Positions 34,901-43,115 of a stretch of 64,000 bases of DNA are shown here, piece by piece. The stretch is from positions 1 through 64,000 of the forward strand of contig CANNZV010002564.1 of assembly GCA_947561585.1 (NCBI GenBank), read 5' to 3'. Position 1 is the stretch's first letter. Each line of letters opens with the position of its first letter. The notes below the pieces were generated by a model that had not been told where the DNA came from, searched no databases, and saw nothing but the letters and a program-made list of their open reading frames with translations. Made by a program: the position numbers and the translations under genes. This DNA comes from Caprella mutica. Lineage: Eukaryota; Arthropoda; Malacostraca; Amphipoda; Caprellidae.

Positions 34901-36536
34901 TGTTTTCAAGTGTAAATTCTTCACTAGGAAGTCAAATTTCTTCTTTAAAGTATCTTACATGTGGCGACCTGGATCCAATTTCTCACTAAACTGGCGACTT
35001 TCCTGCCACACTCTGAAACATGGATAGAGTTCATCTGTTAGCCTAAGCAGTTTACCAGACTGGGACTGGAGCTAGATCCATTTTCTCACTAAACAGTAAA
35101 ATGGCAACTTTCCTGCCACACTTTGAAAGATGTCTTAGGTATATGAGCCATTTTTTAAGGTATCACCATAGACCGTATCAGTATTGGAATAGCTTTAGGT
35201 AATTTTTTTAGGTAATTAAAAGCCCAGATAGGTATGATATTGGGCCCAGACTGTATTTAATGGTAAATTCCACAGACTTGTCAGTGGAATTTTTTTCCAT
35301 TGAAAATAATATTCCATCAAAGTCGGTGGATTTTTAGCTATTTATTCCCAGTCTGCAGAATATGGGACATTTTTAACATTTTCTGTGCGAACAATCCTTA
35401 ATTTCCTCCTATATTTACATGTATTTTACTGAGAACAAAAGAAAAGCTGAAATAGAGGATTTCTTGCCAGACTGCAGAATGTGTCTCTTCTCCCGTAGAG
35501 ATTTTAATTTGAGAGAGAGTTACTCTCTGACTCTCAGCAGCAGATTCAGAAACTCCCGCAGCTAAATTAATGGTAACATAGGAATTAATTCAAAATCTCC
35601 CGCAGCTAAATTAATGGTAACATAGGAATTAATTCAAGATCTCCCGCAGAGATCTCCAATTTCTAAAAATTCAATCGAAAACTCCCGCAGAGAGTCTTGG
35701 AAAAATGTTCCATATTCTGCAGACTGGATTTCTTGGAGAACACTGCCAGTTTGTATTTGGTGCACAAGTTCCCACCGACTTTTTCAAAAAGCTGAAAAAA
35801 TCCACCATAAATTTCCAGTAATTTGGCTGATCCACCAACATTATCTCCATTTTTCCACTGAAAATTAATGGTAACATAGGAATAATTTAATAAATAGCTA
35901 AAAATCAACCGACTTTGCTGAAATATTATTTTCAAAGAGGAAAAATTCCACCGACATGTCGGTGGAATTTACCATGGAATACAGACTGGGAGAACAGTTT
36001 ACCAGTTCCTGTTTCTGCAGTCTGGATTTATTCCTATGTTAGTGTTACCATTAATTTTCACTTTTTCAGTGGAAAAATGGGTAAAATGTTGGTGGATCAG
36101 CCAAATTACTGGAAATTTATGGTGAATTTTTTCAGCTTTTTTGAAAAGTCAGTGGAATTTTGTGCACCAAATACAGACTGGTATAATTGGGCTATTGGCT
36201 AAAAAATTTCAATTAATTTCTATGTTCCCATGCTAATTTTTGGCTTGAAATTTACCTACAAATTGGCTAGGCTCAGAATTTTTGAGAAATTAAAAATTTA
36301 GGCTCAAAAATAAAAATTTGCTTCCAGTTTGCCACACTCTGAAGTCTGAAACATGGAGCTGCTGCCAAAGTGCCAAATGTCGATGGAGGACATGGAATAC
36401 TTATACTAGTTACAAGCCATTAGGTAAGTATATCTACCTATCAAAAATCTTACCAAATTGTACATTTTAGAATGTCTTGCAGAGTCGCTAATGATGCTTT
36501 TGTTCTAGACCAATTAAATTTTTCCATTGCATTCAT
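22962..36536 (-). CDS. BARD1: BRCA1-associated RING domain protein 1 (12 exons)
   Basis: Nuclear RING E3 subunit that pairs with BRCA1 in histone H2A ubiquitylation and homologous recombination. Exons: 36454-36536, 31956-32162, 31532-31719, 31087-31227, 30289-30383, 28149-28314, 27371-27485, 25696-25905, 25102-25217, 24476-24597, 23393-23612, 22962-23095. They give 599 codons (598 aa; human is 777, the linker here being much shorter). The RING is a complete C3HC4: C25, C28, C41, H43, C46, C49, C59, C62. Intron 1 splits the codon of C28. The helix NRMIDDLSSAAEDLL follows, as in BARD1. Ankyrin repeats span about 223-331, with KRNSKGET and DHAGWTPLHEAC nearly identical to vertebrate BARD1. The TPVLTGSNL linker and two BRCT domains follow (~400-480 and ~482-595), with AGGGKLLLREP and YHAAENS motifs. 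The start ATG follows an in-frame stop. Intron 1 (4.3 kb) is full of nested MITEs, intron 7 is satellite, and the stop codon abuts an array. Confidence 0.96.
23149..23347. mobile_element. Hairpin MITE, family P2, in BARD1 intron 11
   Basis: TTCTTAATTATCGGTCAGTT at left is matched by CTGCCCGATAATTAAGAACT at right. The core repeats TATGATACCTGAAGG. Confidence 0.8.
24049..24222. mobile_element. Hairpin MITE, AGGCCCGCTTCACAC ends, in BARD1 intron 10
   Basis: AGGCCCGCTTCACACTTGTT at left pairs with GGTGTGAAGTGGGCCT at right. Arms also share TTTTTTAACAC / GTGTTAAAAAA. Only one copy is in this window. Confidence 0.8.
24813..25093. mobile_element. Hairpin MITE, family P1, in BARD1 intron 9
   Basis: GGGGCCGTACACACGCTGGG at left is matched by CTGCGTGTGCACGGCCCC at right, with TCA on both flanks (3-bp duplication). 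The core is GGTATCCATGGTACCAGCAG. The right end lies only ~8 bp beyond the exon 9 splice donor. Confidence 0.9.
25914..27294 (-). repeat. 16-bp satellite filling BARD1 intron 7
   Basis: About 86 units of TAGTTATAGTGACTAG (plus-strand reading), with a T/C variant at one position. The intron is 25906-27370, so the array covers ~94% of it. On the transcript the last unit reads CACTATAACTAATATTTTCC, then ACAG|G. It supplies the only branch-point-like CTAAT before the exon 8 acceptor. Confidence 0.95.
27500..27715. mobile_element. Hairpin MITE, family P2, in BARD1 intron 6
   Basis: TTATCGGTCAGTTCCATATA at left is matched by GTTGGAACTGACCGATAATT at right, with a core of TATCCATGATGCCTGTAGGT. Confidence 0.82.
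27888..28085. mobile_element. Hairpin MITE, family P2, in BARD1 intron 6
   Basis: ATTATCAGTCAGTTAGCTAC at left is matched by GAAACTGACTAATAATTCAT at right, with the core ATCATGGATACCAATT. It lies ~170 bp from the preceding P2 copy. Confidence 0.8.
28855..29013. mobile_element. Truncated P1 hairpin element in BARD1 intron 5
   Basis: Only the core and right arm remain: TATCATGGATACCAACTGAA, AAAAGTAGGAGGAGCTTAGC and GTGTACAGTCCTTTA. The left arm is missing. Confidence 0.75.
29261..30173. mobile_element. 913-bp element with inverted tandem-repeat ends and 8-bp target duplication
   Basis: Flanked by TATTGATA at 29253-29260 and 30174-30181. The left end holds about nine copies of GGACGTTTCGTTACTA. 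The right end holds about six complementary copies (GTAACGAAACGTC type), ending CCGGTCACCC. The interior is AT-rich without a transposase. It sits in BARD1 intron 5. The 8-bp duplication fits hAT-like integration. Confidence 0.87.
30441..30893. mobile_element. P1-type element with disrupted centre, in BARD1 intron 4
   Basis: The left arm AGGGCTTTACACACGCAGGG with CTAAGCTCCTCCTACTTTTT and the right end GTGTGTACGGCTCT are present. The centre is replaced by ~300 bp of AT-rich DNA. Confidence 0.65.
32430..33700. mobile_element. MITE fragments in BARD1 intron 1, distal cluster
   Basis: Diverged A2 (32575-32830), A1-like (33000-33080) and A3 (33145-33365) pieces are recognisable by TCTCCTGCAGAGATTTTAAT, ACATGTCGGTGCAATTT and CACCAAATACAGACTGG. 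Confidence 0.7.
34055..34486. mobile_element. 432-bp element with CACAGAACATTGAATA ends
   Basis: CACAGAACATTGAATAAGAA at left pairs with CTTCTTCTATTCAATGTTCT then GTG at right. Flanks AACCTGGT / GACCTGGT agree at 7 of 8 bases. Two TGACGTCACT motifs lie inside. It is inserted into an A1-type element, whose remains flank it. Confidence 0.82.
34738..35027. mobile_element. MITE with CCATGTTTCAAAG ends
   Basis: CCATGTTTCAAAGTATGGAC at left is matched by CACACTCTGAAACATGG at right. The interior carries GCCAGTATACTGGCGAC and AAACTGGCGACTTTCC. A relative spans 19514-20492. Confidence 0.75.
35467..35727. mobile_element. 261-bp A2 MITE inserted in A1, with 8-bp target duplication ATTTCTTG
   Basis: ATTTCTTG lies at 35459-35466 and 35728-35735. 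Ends are CCAGACTGCAGAAT and ATTCTGCAGACTGG. The unoccupied A1 sequence GAGGATTTCTTGGAGAAC is visible at ~20662-20679, confirming the duplication. Confidence 0.93.
35746..35989. mobile_element. 244-bp A3 MITE inserted in A1
   Basis: CCAGTTTGTATTTGGTGCAC at left is matched by GGAATACAGACTGG at right. GAGAACA lies on both sides; the duplication is imperfect. The core CCGACATGTCGGTGGAATTT is a palindrome. Confidence 0.82.
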
Positions 36537-36863
36537 TACTATCAAACAAATAACTAATTAGAAAACAATATTATACGGTATATCAGTTTTAAAAATACGC
36601 GCGAAATGTGGCCTATTTGAAAAGGTCGAAATTGTCTTAAATGCGGATTTCACAGAGGGCAAGTGCGTATAAAACACAGTACATAGAATAGGTACCTATT
36701 CTATGTGCTGTGGTATAAAACCAATAATAACGGAAATTTTTATGACTCGATATTACTTAGTAATCAAAAGCATGATATATATAATATTTGATATCTTCAT
36801 TCATGTTAGTTAAACATAACTATAGTGGATGCTAACTTCAAATTCCAAGCATTTTCTTTATTC

Positions 36864-37484
36864 TTTAAAGGTCCCCTCCAAGCAAATATTTTTATTGCTT
36901 TATTTAACGAGGCTAATGTTCCTTATCATTTTGCTGCAAAAAGCATCGAATTTGGTAGCGTATTTTTAATTTTATATGCTTTTAAAGATTTTTAAAATCA
37001 AAACTCTACAAAACCTATTTTACTTCCGACTGACTTACTAATTTAAGAAATTTTCAGCCTGAAGAAAAAGAATGTACACCATTTGTTTTGACTGTCAACT
37101 AGGTATTAGGTTTAATAAATCGATTTAATATTCGTGTAAAGGTATAAAATTGAATGAACTTATAATAGAAACGTTTATATACTTTAGGAAACAATTGATA
37201 TCTAAAATAATTTAAATAAAGGCCGAAAACGCATGGTTTGTTTATAAAATTCAAATTTGTAATCAAAACAAAGAGTGTACAATCTTCTTCTTGAGCATCA
37301 GATTAGTGATTCGCTCAATTGTTGCTCACAGAGTATTAAAAAACTTTAAAAACAAATTATAAAATATATACTGAACCAAATTGTATGTAGTTTGCGGAAT
37401 AATGATCGTAGACCTTACTCCTTAGTTCTATAATATTATGTAATAAACTCATTTTTTTCCCGGAGCCTGGAGAGGACCTTTAAA
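36864..37484. mobile_element. ~620-bp non-autonomous transposon, AAAGGTCC ends, copy 2
   Basis: Nearly identical to 7577-8175 across its length, with a few small indels. The same TTTAAAGGTCCCCTCC and GGAGAGGACCTTTAAA ends are present. A more diverged fragment follows at ~37490-37610. It lies ~330 bp upstream of the BARD1 start codon. Confidence 0.88.
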
Positions 37485-37641
37485 TCAGCCATGATGCTTA
37501 ATAAAATTTTGCTGCAAACCCCATGAAATTAGAATTTATTTTGTTTTAAAGATTTTTAAAATCCAAACTTTGCAGAACCTAATTTACTTCCGACTTACAA
37601 CGTACATTTCTATAATAAATTTCTCAAATTTTATACCCTAA

Positions 37642-37812
37642 AGGGCTTTACACACTTAGGATTTTTTAAGTATTTTTACCAGACTTTTTACTAAGCTCCT
37701 CCTACTTTTTTTCCCACGAGAATATAAGAAAAAACTATATAATTATTATTTATTTCACTTGGTGTCCATGATACCTGTGGGTATCATGGATACTACCAAC
37801 TGAAATAAATCA
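37642..37812. mobile_element. P1 hairpin element lacking its right arm
   Basis: AGGGCTTTACACACTTAGGA and CTAAGCTCCTCCTACTTTTT form the left arm. The core GTCCATGATACCTGTGGGTA is present, and the right arm stops after AACTGAAATAAATCAG. Confidence 0.75.
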
Positions 37813-38060
37813 GTTGGTGTTACTATGTTATGTATTACTTCTATAGCAGTTTTGGCTAATGGCCGCGTATCCGCAGTTAAACAGCGCACATGGACAGATA
37901 GGAGCCCAGAGTAGTTTTGCGCAGTTACGCTGGAATAGAAATAGCACCCAATGCGGTCAGTTTGGCTCCCACGCTGCGCTTTCGCTGCTCTCTGACTGCC
38001 GTGGTGACTACCCTGATTGATTTAACCGCTACCTCGAACCTGCTCCTATTTTCAATTGGG
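37813..38060. other. GC-richer island between BARD1 and ENPP
   Basis: Positions 37860-38040 are richer in G+C and CpG than their surroundings (CGCAGTTACGCTGG, CGCTGCGCTTTCGCTGC). No tRNA cloverleaf or exon was recognised. It could be a regulatory island or a piece of a repeat. Confidence 0.35.
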
Positions 38061-38731
38061 TTAAAATGTCCTCATAATTAATTAACAATTTCGTAATGAA
38101 TTACAAAATTAACGAATATGAACTACAGGCATCCCCCGCTTTAGTTACCAAATCACGACTCAATTTAGTTACCAAACGGTAACTAAAGCGAATAAAAGTA
38201 ACAAGAAATTTATAATTGTCACGATTCTATATATCATTTTCTATGAGTTATAGAAAGAAAATATGTTTTAGAGTTATTAGAGTACTGCGTATATAAGCAT
38301 ATTAATAATTAAATACAGTCTTTCATTGTTTGTGACTGTGATGATAAAGTTTAAAGTCGTGCATTTACTAAATATTTTAAAATCCATCCATAGCTTAATT
38401 CTCACTCAGTATAAGTGAGTAATTAATAGATTCTTAGATTTCTATAATTATTATTCTACATTTAGGTACCAAACATCAATTTTATGCTCTATGAAATATT
38501 TTTGGTTGTAGGGTACTAAGTTCCAAGTTATTGGTTGGTTCTACAATTTCGGACACGTCAGAAAAGAAAATATTATAATTATTATTAAACATAAGTATGT
38601 TATTAAAGCTAATTGCATCCTGAACATTTACAGTATAATAATAATTACAACAACAGTAATAAATAATAACCACGGATGAACACGTGAAATTAATACGTAC
38701 TCGAGACTCGAGCGACCAGACTCATCTAGTG

Positions 38732-38917
38732 TCAGAATATGGTCGCTTTTACACGTATATATAGCACTACATTATCTGAAAATTCCTCTGATGCCCGCAA
38801 AACTGAACTTGCCGAAAGGTTGATAATCGAATCCACTTTCTCGTGGTCATTTACTGCTTCTATCATACAATCTGTGACAAAGATGCTATAAGTAATTGGT
38901 TTTCCAGGCTCTGACAT
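38732..38917 (-). CDS. Possible small ORF, 61 aa, unknown
   Basis: From ATG at 38917, after AAG, the frame MSEPGKPITYSIFVTDCMIE continues to a TGA at 38732. Composition is protein-like (mixed polar and hydrophobic, DHEKVDSI) unlike most AT-rich frames nearby. No domain, splice partner or repeat copy was recognised. It may be chance or an orphan exon. Confidence 0.25.
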   Translation of the reverse strand: MSEPGKPITYSIFVTDCMIEAVNDHEKVDSIINLSASSVLRASEEFSDNVVLYIRVKATIF

Positions 38918-40820
38918 CTTATGCAAAGCGAGGAAAATATAAAGAATCGTGTCACCTCACCATAAAAAAATTGCTAAATTAATAGAAAATATATTTTATC
39001 AAGCAATTAAATAATCGTGAATGGGCCGGATGAACGGACGTCTCGGGTGGTCGTGTCCCGTATATCGTAGTTTGGTAATCCTTGGATTACGCTATAGTGA
39101 ACACACTCGTTATTTTCTTTATAAAATGAATTTACTCTCATTAGCTATTCTGTTTTCTGTTGATTGATTTATTTATGTACAGGACAATTAACGTACTGTC
39201 CTATGATTCACTTTCGCTAGGTAGTATGATTTCTTTTCGAGTGCAGCACAATCATTTGACTTGTTATGGTTAGATGTTTTGCAGAGATACAGAAAAAGTC
39301 TTATTTCATCATCGATTTAATGATGGATCAGCGTCCATCATTAAATTGGAATTGGAGCTTTCATGTTGTTAATTGTATAGATTGAAACTCAAATGCAGTC
39401 CTATTTTCACATTTATATGCATAGCTTACTCTTGATACGCCCCCAGGGGCTCTATCCTGAAGCTGTCTGTGGTGATTGGAAGAGAAGGGGGGAAGGGGGG
39501 GGGGGGCGTCCCTAGCTTGGGCCCCAAACTGCATGTTGAAATTTGGATTACGGATTGTCTTTTTTCATTTTTACCATGTTTATCATTTGTTAACGCTACT
39601 TGCAGTTTTGGAGAATAGCGCTGGGGCTAAGCTCTTCAACTACAAGATATTAGATTTCTTGTTAGGTAGGCTTGTAGGCTTCATTTACTATCACCTCTTC
39701 ATTTTCCTCTTCCATCCGTGCGTGCAGTCACCGGTGCTTGTGCCCCTTTTCGTCACATTCCTTGGTAAGTGACTGCATTCACGGAGTAGCTTTTCTGCAT
39801 CCATGATCATTGTCACCAATTGATGGTAGGTGATTTTTTTCATGGAGCCACTTTCCTTACTGACAGCTTTTCCAGTCCCTTGTATTTAATTTCCTTTTGA
39901 CGTCAGCGATATGACTTTCGGTTCCGAAGCAGACGTTAAGCCCCCAATAAATTAAATTAATTAAAATTATAACATTGCTTGCAATTTTAGAGGAAAGCGC
40001 TAGGGTTGTTACATTTATCACTTCTGGGGGTTGAGAATATAGGCACTAGACTTTCAGATTTTAATTCGATTATGTGCAAATTTAATGATTTAATTTTCCA
40101 TTCTTTATTTCCATAATTCAGTAACTGATCCAATTAATGTCCATCAATTACACAAGAAATGAAAGCGGATACTAATTGGTTCACTTTCATTTGGCACAAA
40201 TATAAAAATAACTGTTTAGATAATATGGACTTATTGCGGATAATCGAAAATAGGATAAATGTAGAGCGCCACATGAGTTGCTAGCACTACAAAATCTAGA
40301 GCCGATCTCACTGAAGACCATAGACACTAGAAGTAGACAAGCGATCATTCAGTTTTAGATTTTTTCTTTAAATTGGAGTATAAACCCCATATTATATAGT
40401 TAGGCCTATATTCAATAACAAAATGGGTACAAAAAGAATGTCTTACTGTGGTATCTTAACGGACTTCTACGGTGAGGTTTAAAAGAGAGGATGTAAGCAA
40501 TTAACATCATTCAATTCTCTTGAGAAAAAAATAGTGTTATTTTTAATTGAAATGTATAGTTATTTTTATTTGAAATTTTAGTTCATAACAGGGTTATATG
40601 GTCTTCAACTTCGAGCTCTTAGATTTTCATGTTGGATAGACTAGTAGGATCTTCATTTCCTCTTGCATCCGTGAGTGCAGTCACAGGTGATTTGTAAATT
40701 GTCTTCGTTACGTAATATATAGCTTTTCTGCAACCATGTGCAAGATGGCAATATTCGTCGAGCCACTTTCCTTTCTGGCCTTTGGTACCGAATCTGAATT
40801 TGAATTCCTACTAATTGATT

Positions 40821-40991
40821 AGGGCTCAAACACACTACAAGCGGCGCGAGCGGAGCGCCATTAATATTGTTTAGTATTGTTATGCAGAGATGCTTGGCTG
40901 TTCACACTGCGAGCGGAGCGGTGCTCAAAAAAACAAAACAATAATATTAATTCTGCTCCGCGCTGCTCCGCTTGTAGTGTGTACGTACCCT
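40821..40991. mobile_element. Hairpin MITE with GGGCTCAAACACACTACAAG ends
   Basis: The left end GGGCTCAAACACACTACAAG and the right end CTTGTAGTGTGTACGTACCC are inverted, as are inner GAGCGGAGCG / CGCTGCTCCGC blocks. Flanks are TTA and TAA. Confidence 0.82.
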
Positions 40992-41110
40992 AAATCAGAG
41001 AATTTGGGCACTGTTAACTTCATATTTATTTGCATTTTAAATATTGTTACACATGATTTCAATATCTTTACACCACATCGAAAATCTGTTTGAAAATCCT
41101 GAAATTTAAA

Positions 41111-41238
41111 GGGTACATGCACACTACAAGCGGAGTTGAGCGCCATTTATATTGTTTGGTATTCATATGCAGAGACACTTTGCTGTTCACGCTGCGAGAG
41201 GAGCCTACTCTTCTCGCACATAGTGTGCACGTGCGTCC
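41111..41238. mobile_element. Second, diverged copy of the ACACTACAAGCGG MITE
   Basis: GGGTACATGCACACTACAAG at left is matched by ATAGTGTGCACGTGCGTCC at right, 120 bp from the first copy. Confidence 0.78.
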
Positions 41239-41730
41239 TTAATGAATACCTTCATATCCTCTTCCGTGTTTATTGCTGCCAAATGGAGGTGGGGCGCCAA
41301 TGGCCTAATTCTCTTTATTGTTCATTTTCAAACTAAGAATCTGGTTATCTTCAGCTACCAGGATTTAGCCAATACATACAACTTATAGATGATTGAATAC
41401 GACGTCACTATCTGTAGTTAAGACTTAGGTTGAACATGAAAGTACTTCTAGTTTCCCCTATGAACTTCTTTAACAAATGCGTGTTTTGAACAACAGCCAA
41501 TTACATTTTAAACTGCAACTTGTACACAATCAATCGGTTTTATTCTTCTATGGCAAAATAGGTCCAATTTTCTAACTTTTGAAAACAAACCATTTCAACC
41601 ATGTAGAAAAATAGTTCAATCAACCCTATAGACCTTAGAATATGTAAATTTGTTCTTAGATCTATAAGTTACACATTAAAAACTCTAATAAAGTCGAAAC
41701 AGTACTATTCTACAGATTATTGACTAATTG

Positions 41731-41982
41731 TACACTGAGAAAAAAATACGAGTCAAATTGACTCAAAATTTGAGTTTTCAGTTTGTCCCAAAACCGGCTC
41801 AAAAATGGGAGTCAACTTGACTCTTCCTAGTATTTTACTAAAAAACAGGAGTCATATTGACTCCTAATTCATAGTCAGATTGACTCAGGTAGAGTCAACC
41901 AAGAAAAAAACTCCAACATTGGATTTTTGCTGCCTTGACTCGACCGATGAGTCAGGTTGACTCGCAATTTTCTCTCAATGTA
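41731..41982. mobile_element. Hairpin MITE rich in GAGTCAA / TTGACTC
   Basis: TACACTGAGAAAAAAATACG at left is matched by CGCAATTTTCTCTCAATGTA at right. The interior repeats GAGTCAA.TTGACTC about six times on both strands. Confidence 0.8.
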
Positions 41983-41989
41983 CATAGTA

Positions 41990-42460
41990 AAACATTCATT
42001 CCAGTTTTGAACACTAGGGGGTCTCGAACTAAAACCATGCTGCCTTGACTCAAGCGACTAAAACCATTCACCCACCAATTACCATACTAGCCCAGTTACA
42101 GAGCTGCACGACAACTTATGTACATTGCACATCCAACAATTTTTCTACACTTTTCTTCTTCCCAAGGATCTTTGAACCTCTGCCAATTGATTCCGTCTGG
42201 TACAGGCAGCTTTCCACTGCAGATCCTTTTCAGTCTCTTCTCCAGATCTCCTCTGTCAAACTTATGTTCTCCATCAAACTCTCAACTCTATCACTCTTAT
42301 TATACAGTGCCGGATATCCAAGTGCGGAGCCTGTGCTTGTTAATGTTAATCCGGCAGTCTTATTATTAGTAACCTATGGACAAACTTTTCCTTCTATAAT
42401 TTCCCTTCATTTCTCAAACACTCCTTACCTAGTCAGTGTATTTAATTAACATTTCGCAAA
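41990..42460. other. Unassigned sequence with a 134-codon plus-strand frame
   Basis: A frame at 42045-42449 is open on the plus strand, but its product shows no domain and is S/T/L-rich. The minus strand contains ACAGGCTCCGCACTTGGATA. Best treated as a decayed repeat, not a gene. Confidence 0.35.
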
Positions 42461-42864
42461 GAACTTAATGTATTTGAAAGATAATAGATAACTAATCCAT
42501 ACATTCTTGTTACGGACGTGAAGAGAAAAAGTTTTCAATTACCAGATTGGTAAAAATTAAGGGTACTTCGTGGCTAAATTATAATTTAAAATATCGAATT
42601 TATGTTATGGAATCCATCCATAAAGAATAAAACAAAATATCTTTATATCAACATGTTCATAAATACTAATAATATAATTTCAGCTAAAATGCATTACCTA
42701 ACATGAAATTAGTACAATTATTACCAACTTAAAAGAATACAATAAATTATATTGATTGTACTCTCAATCTAATTGTAGATTATAGTGAATTCATTTATTC
42801 TAATTTAATATAAAAAATATCCTAGACTATCAATATAGACGTAAAAAGTTTAAAAGTCCTCAAC

Positions 42865-43010
42865 ACACTAAATCAAAATTTCTCTAGAAATGCTTTTAAT
42901 TTGTAGAACTAAGGTTATATAACAAATCACAGTTAACTAAAAATAGATTTAGCATCGTAATTACTTTATAAAGAAACAGTAACACTCACCCTTCACTAGG
43001 AATTTCTTGT
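42865..43010. repeat. Dispersed repeat, two copies flanking the ENPP 3' exons
   Basis: TTTAATTTGTAGAACTAAGG and CAAATCACAGTTAACTAAAA here match 44745-44800. A partly similar, reverse stretch lies at 50820-50950 in intron 2. Confidence 0.65.
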
Positions 43011-43115
43011 ACATACAAAATTACCAACTCTCTATATCGCTGAAATCTGTTTCTCCGTGCTTCCTTTTAGACTAGATTTATGAGAATTAATAACTGAATC
43101 CTACGAAGAAACAGG

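Larger units (their letters stand above)
35348..36025. mobile_element. A1 element inserted in A3, with 8-bp target duplication ATTTATTC
   Basis: ATTTATTC lies at 35340-35347 and 36026-36033. Ends are CCAGTCTGCAG and CTGCAGTCTGG. The element is itself interrupted at 35467 and 35746. Confidence 0.88.
35246..36181. mobile_element. Outer A3 element split by nested insertions
   Basis: The left piece starts CCAGACTGTATTTAATGG and the right piece ends CACCAAATACAGACTGG. Between them lies an A1 copy (35348-36025). The two A3 parts rejoin at ATTTATTC. Confidence 0.85.

Noticed and set aside
42045..42449. 134-codon plus-strand frame
   Set aside because: No domain, no splice partners and a composition like translated repeat DNA.
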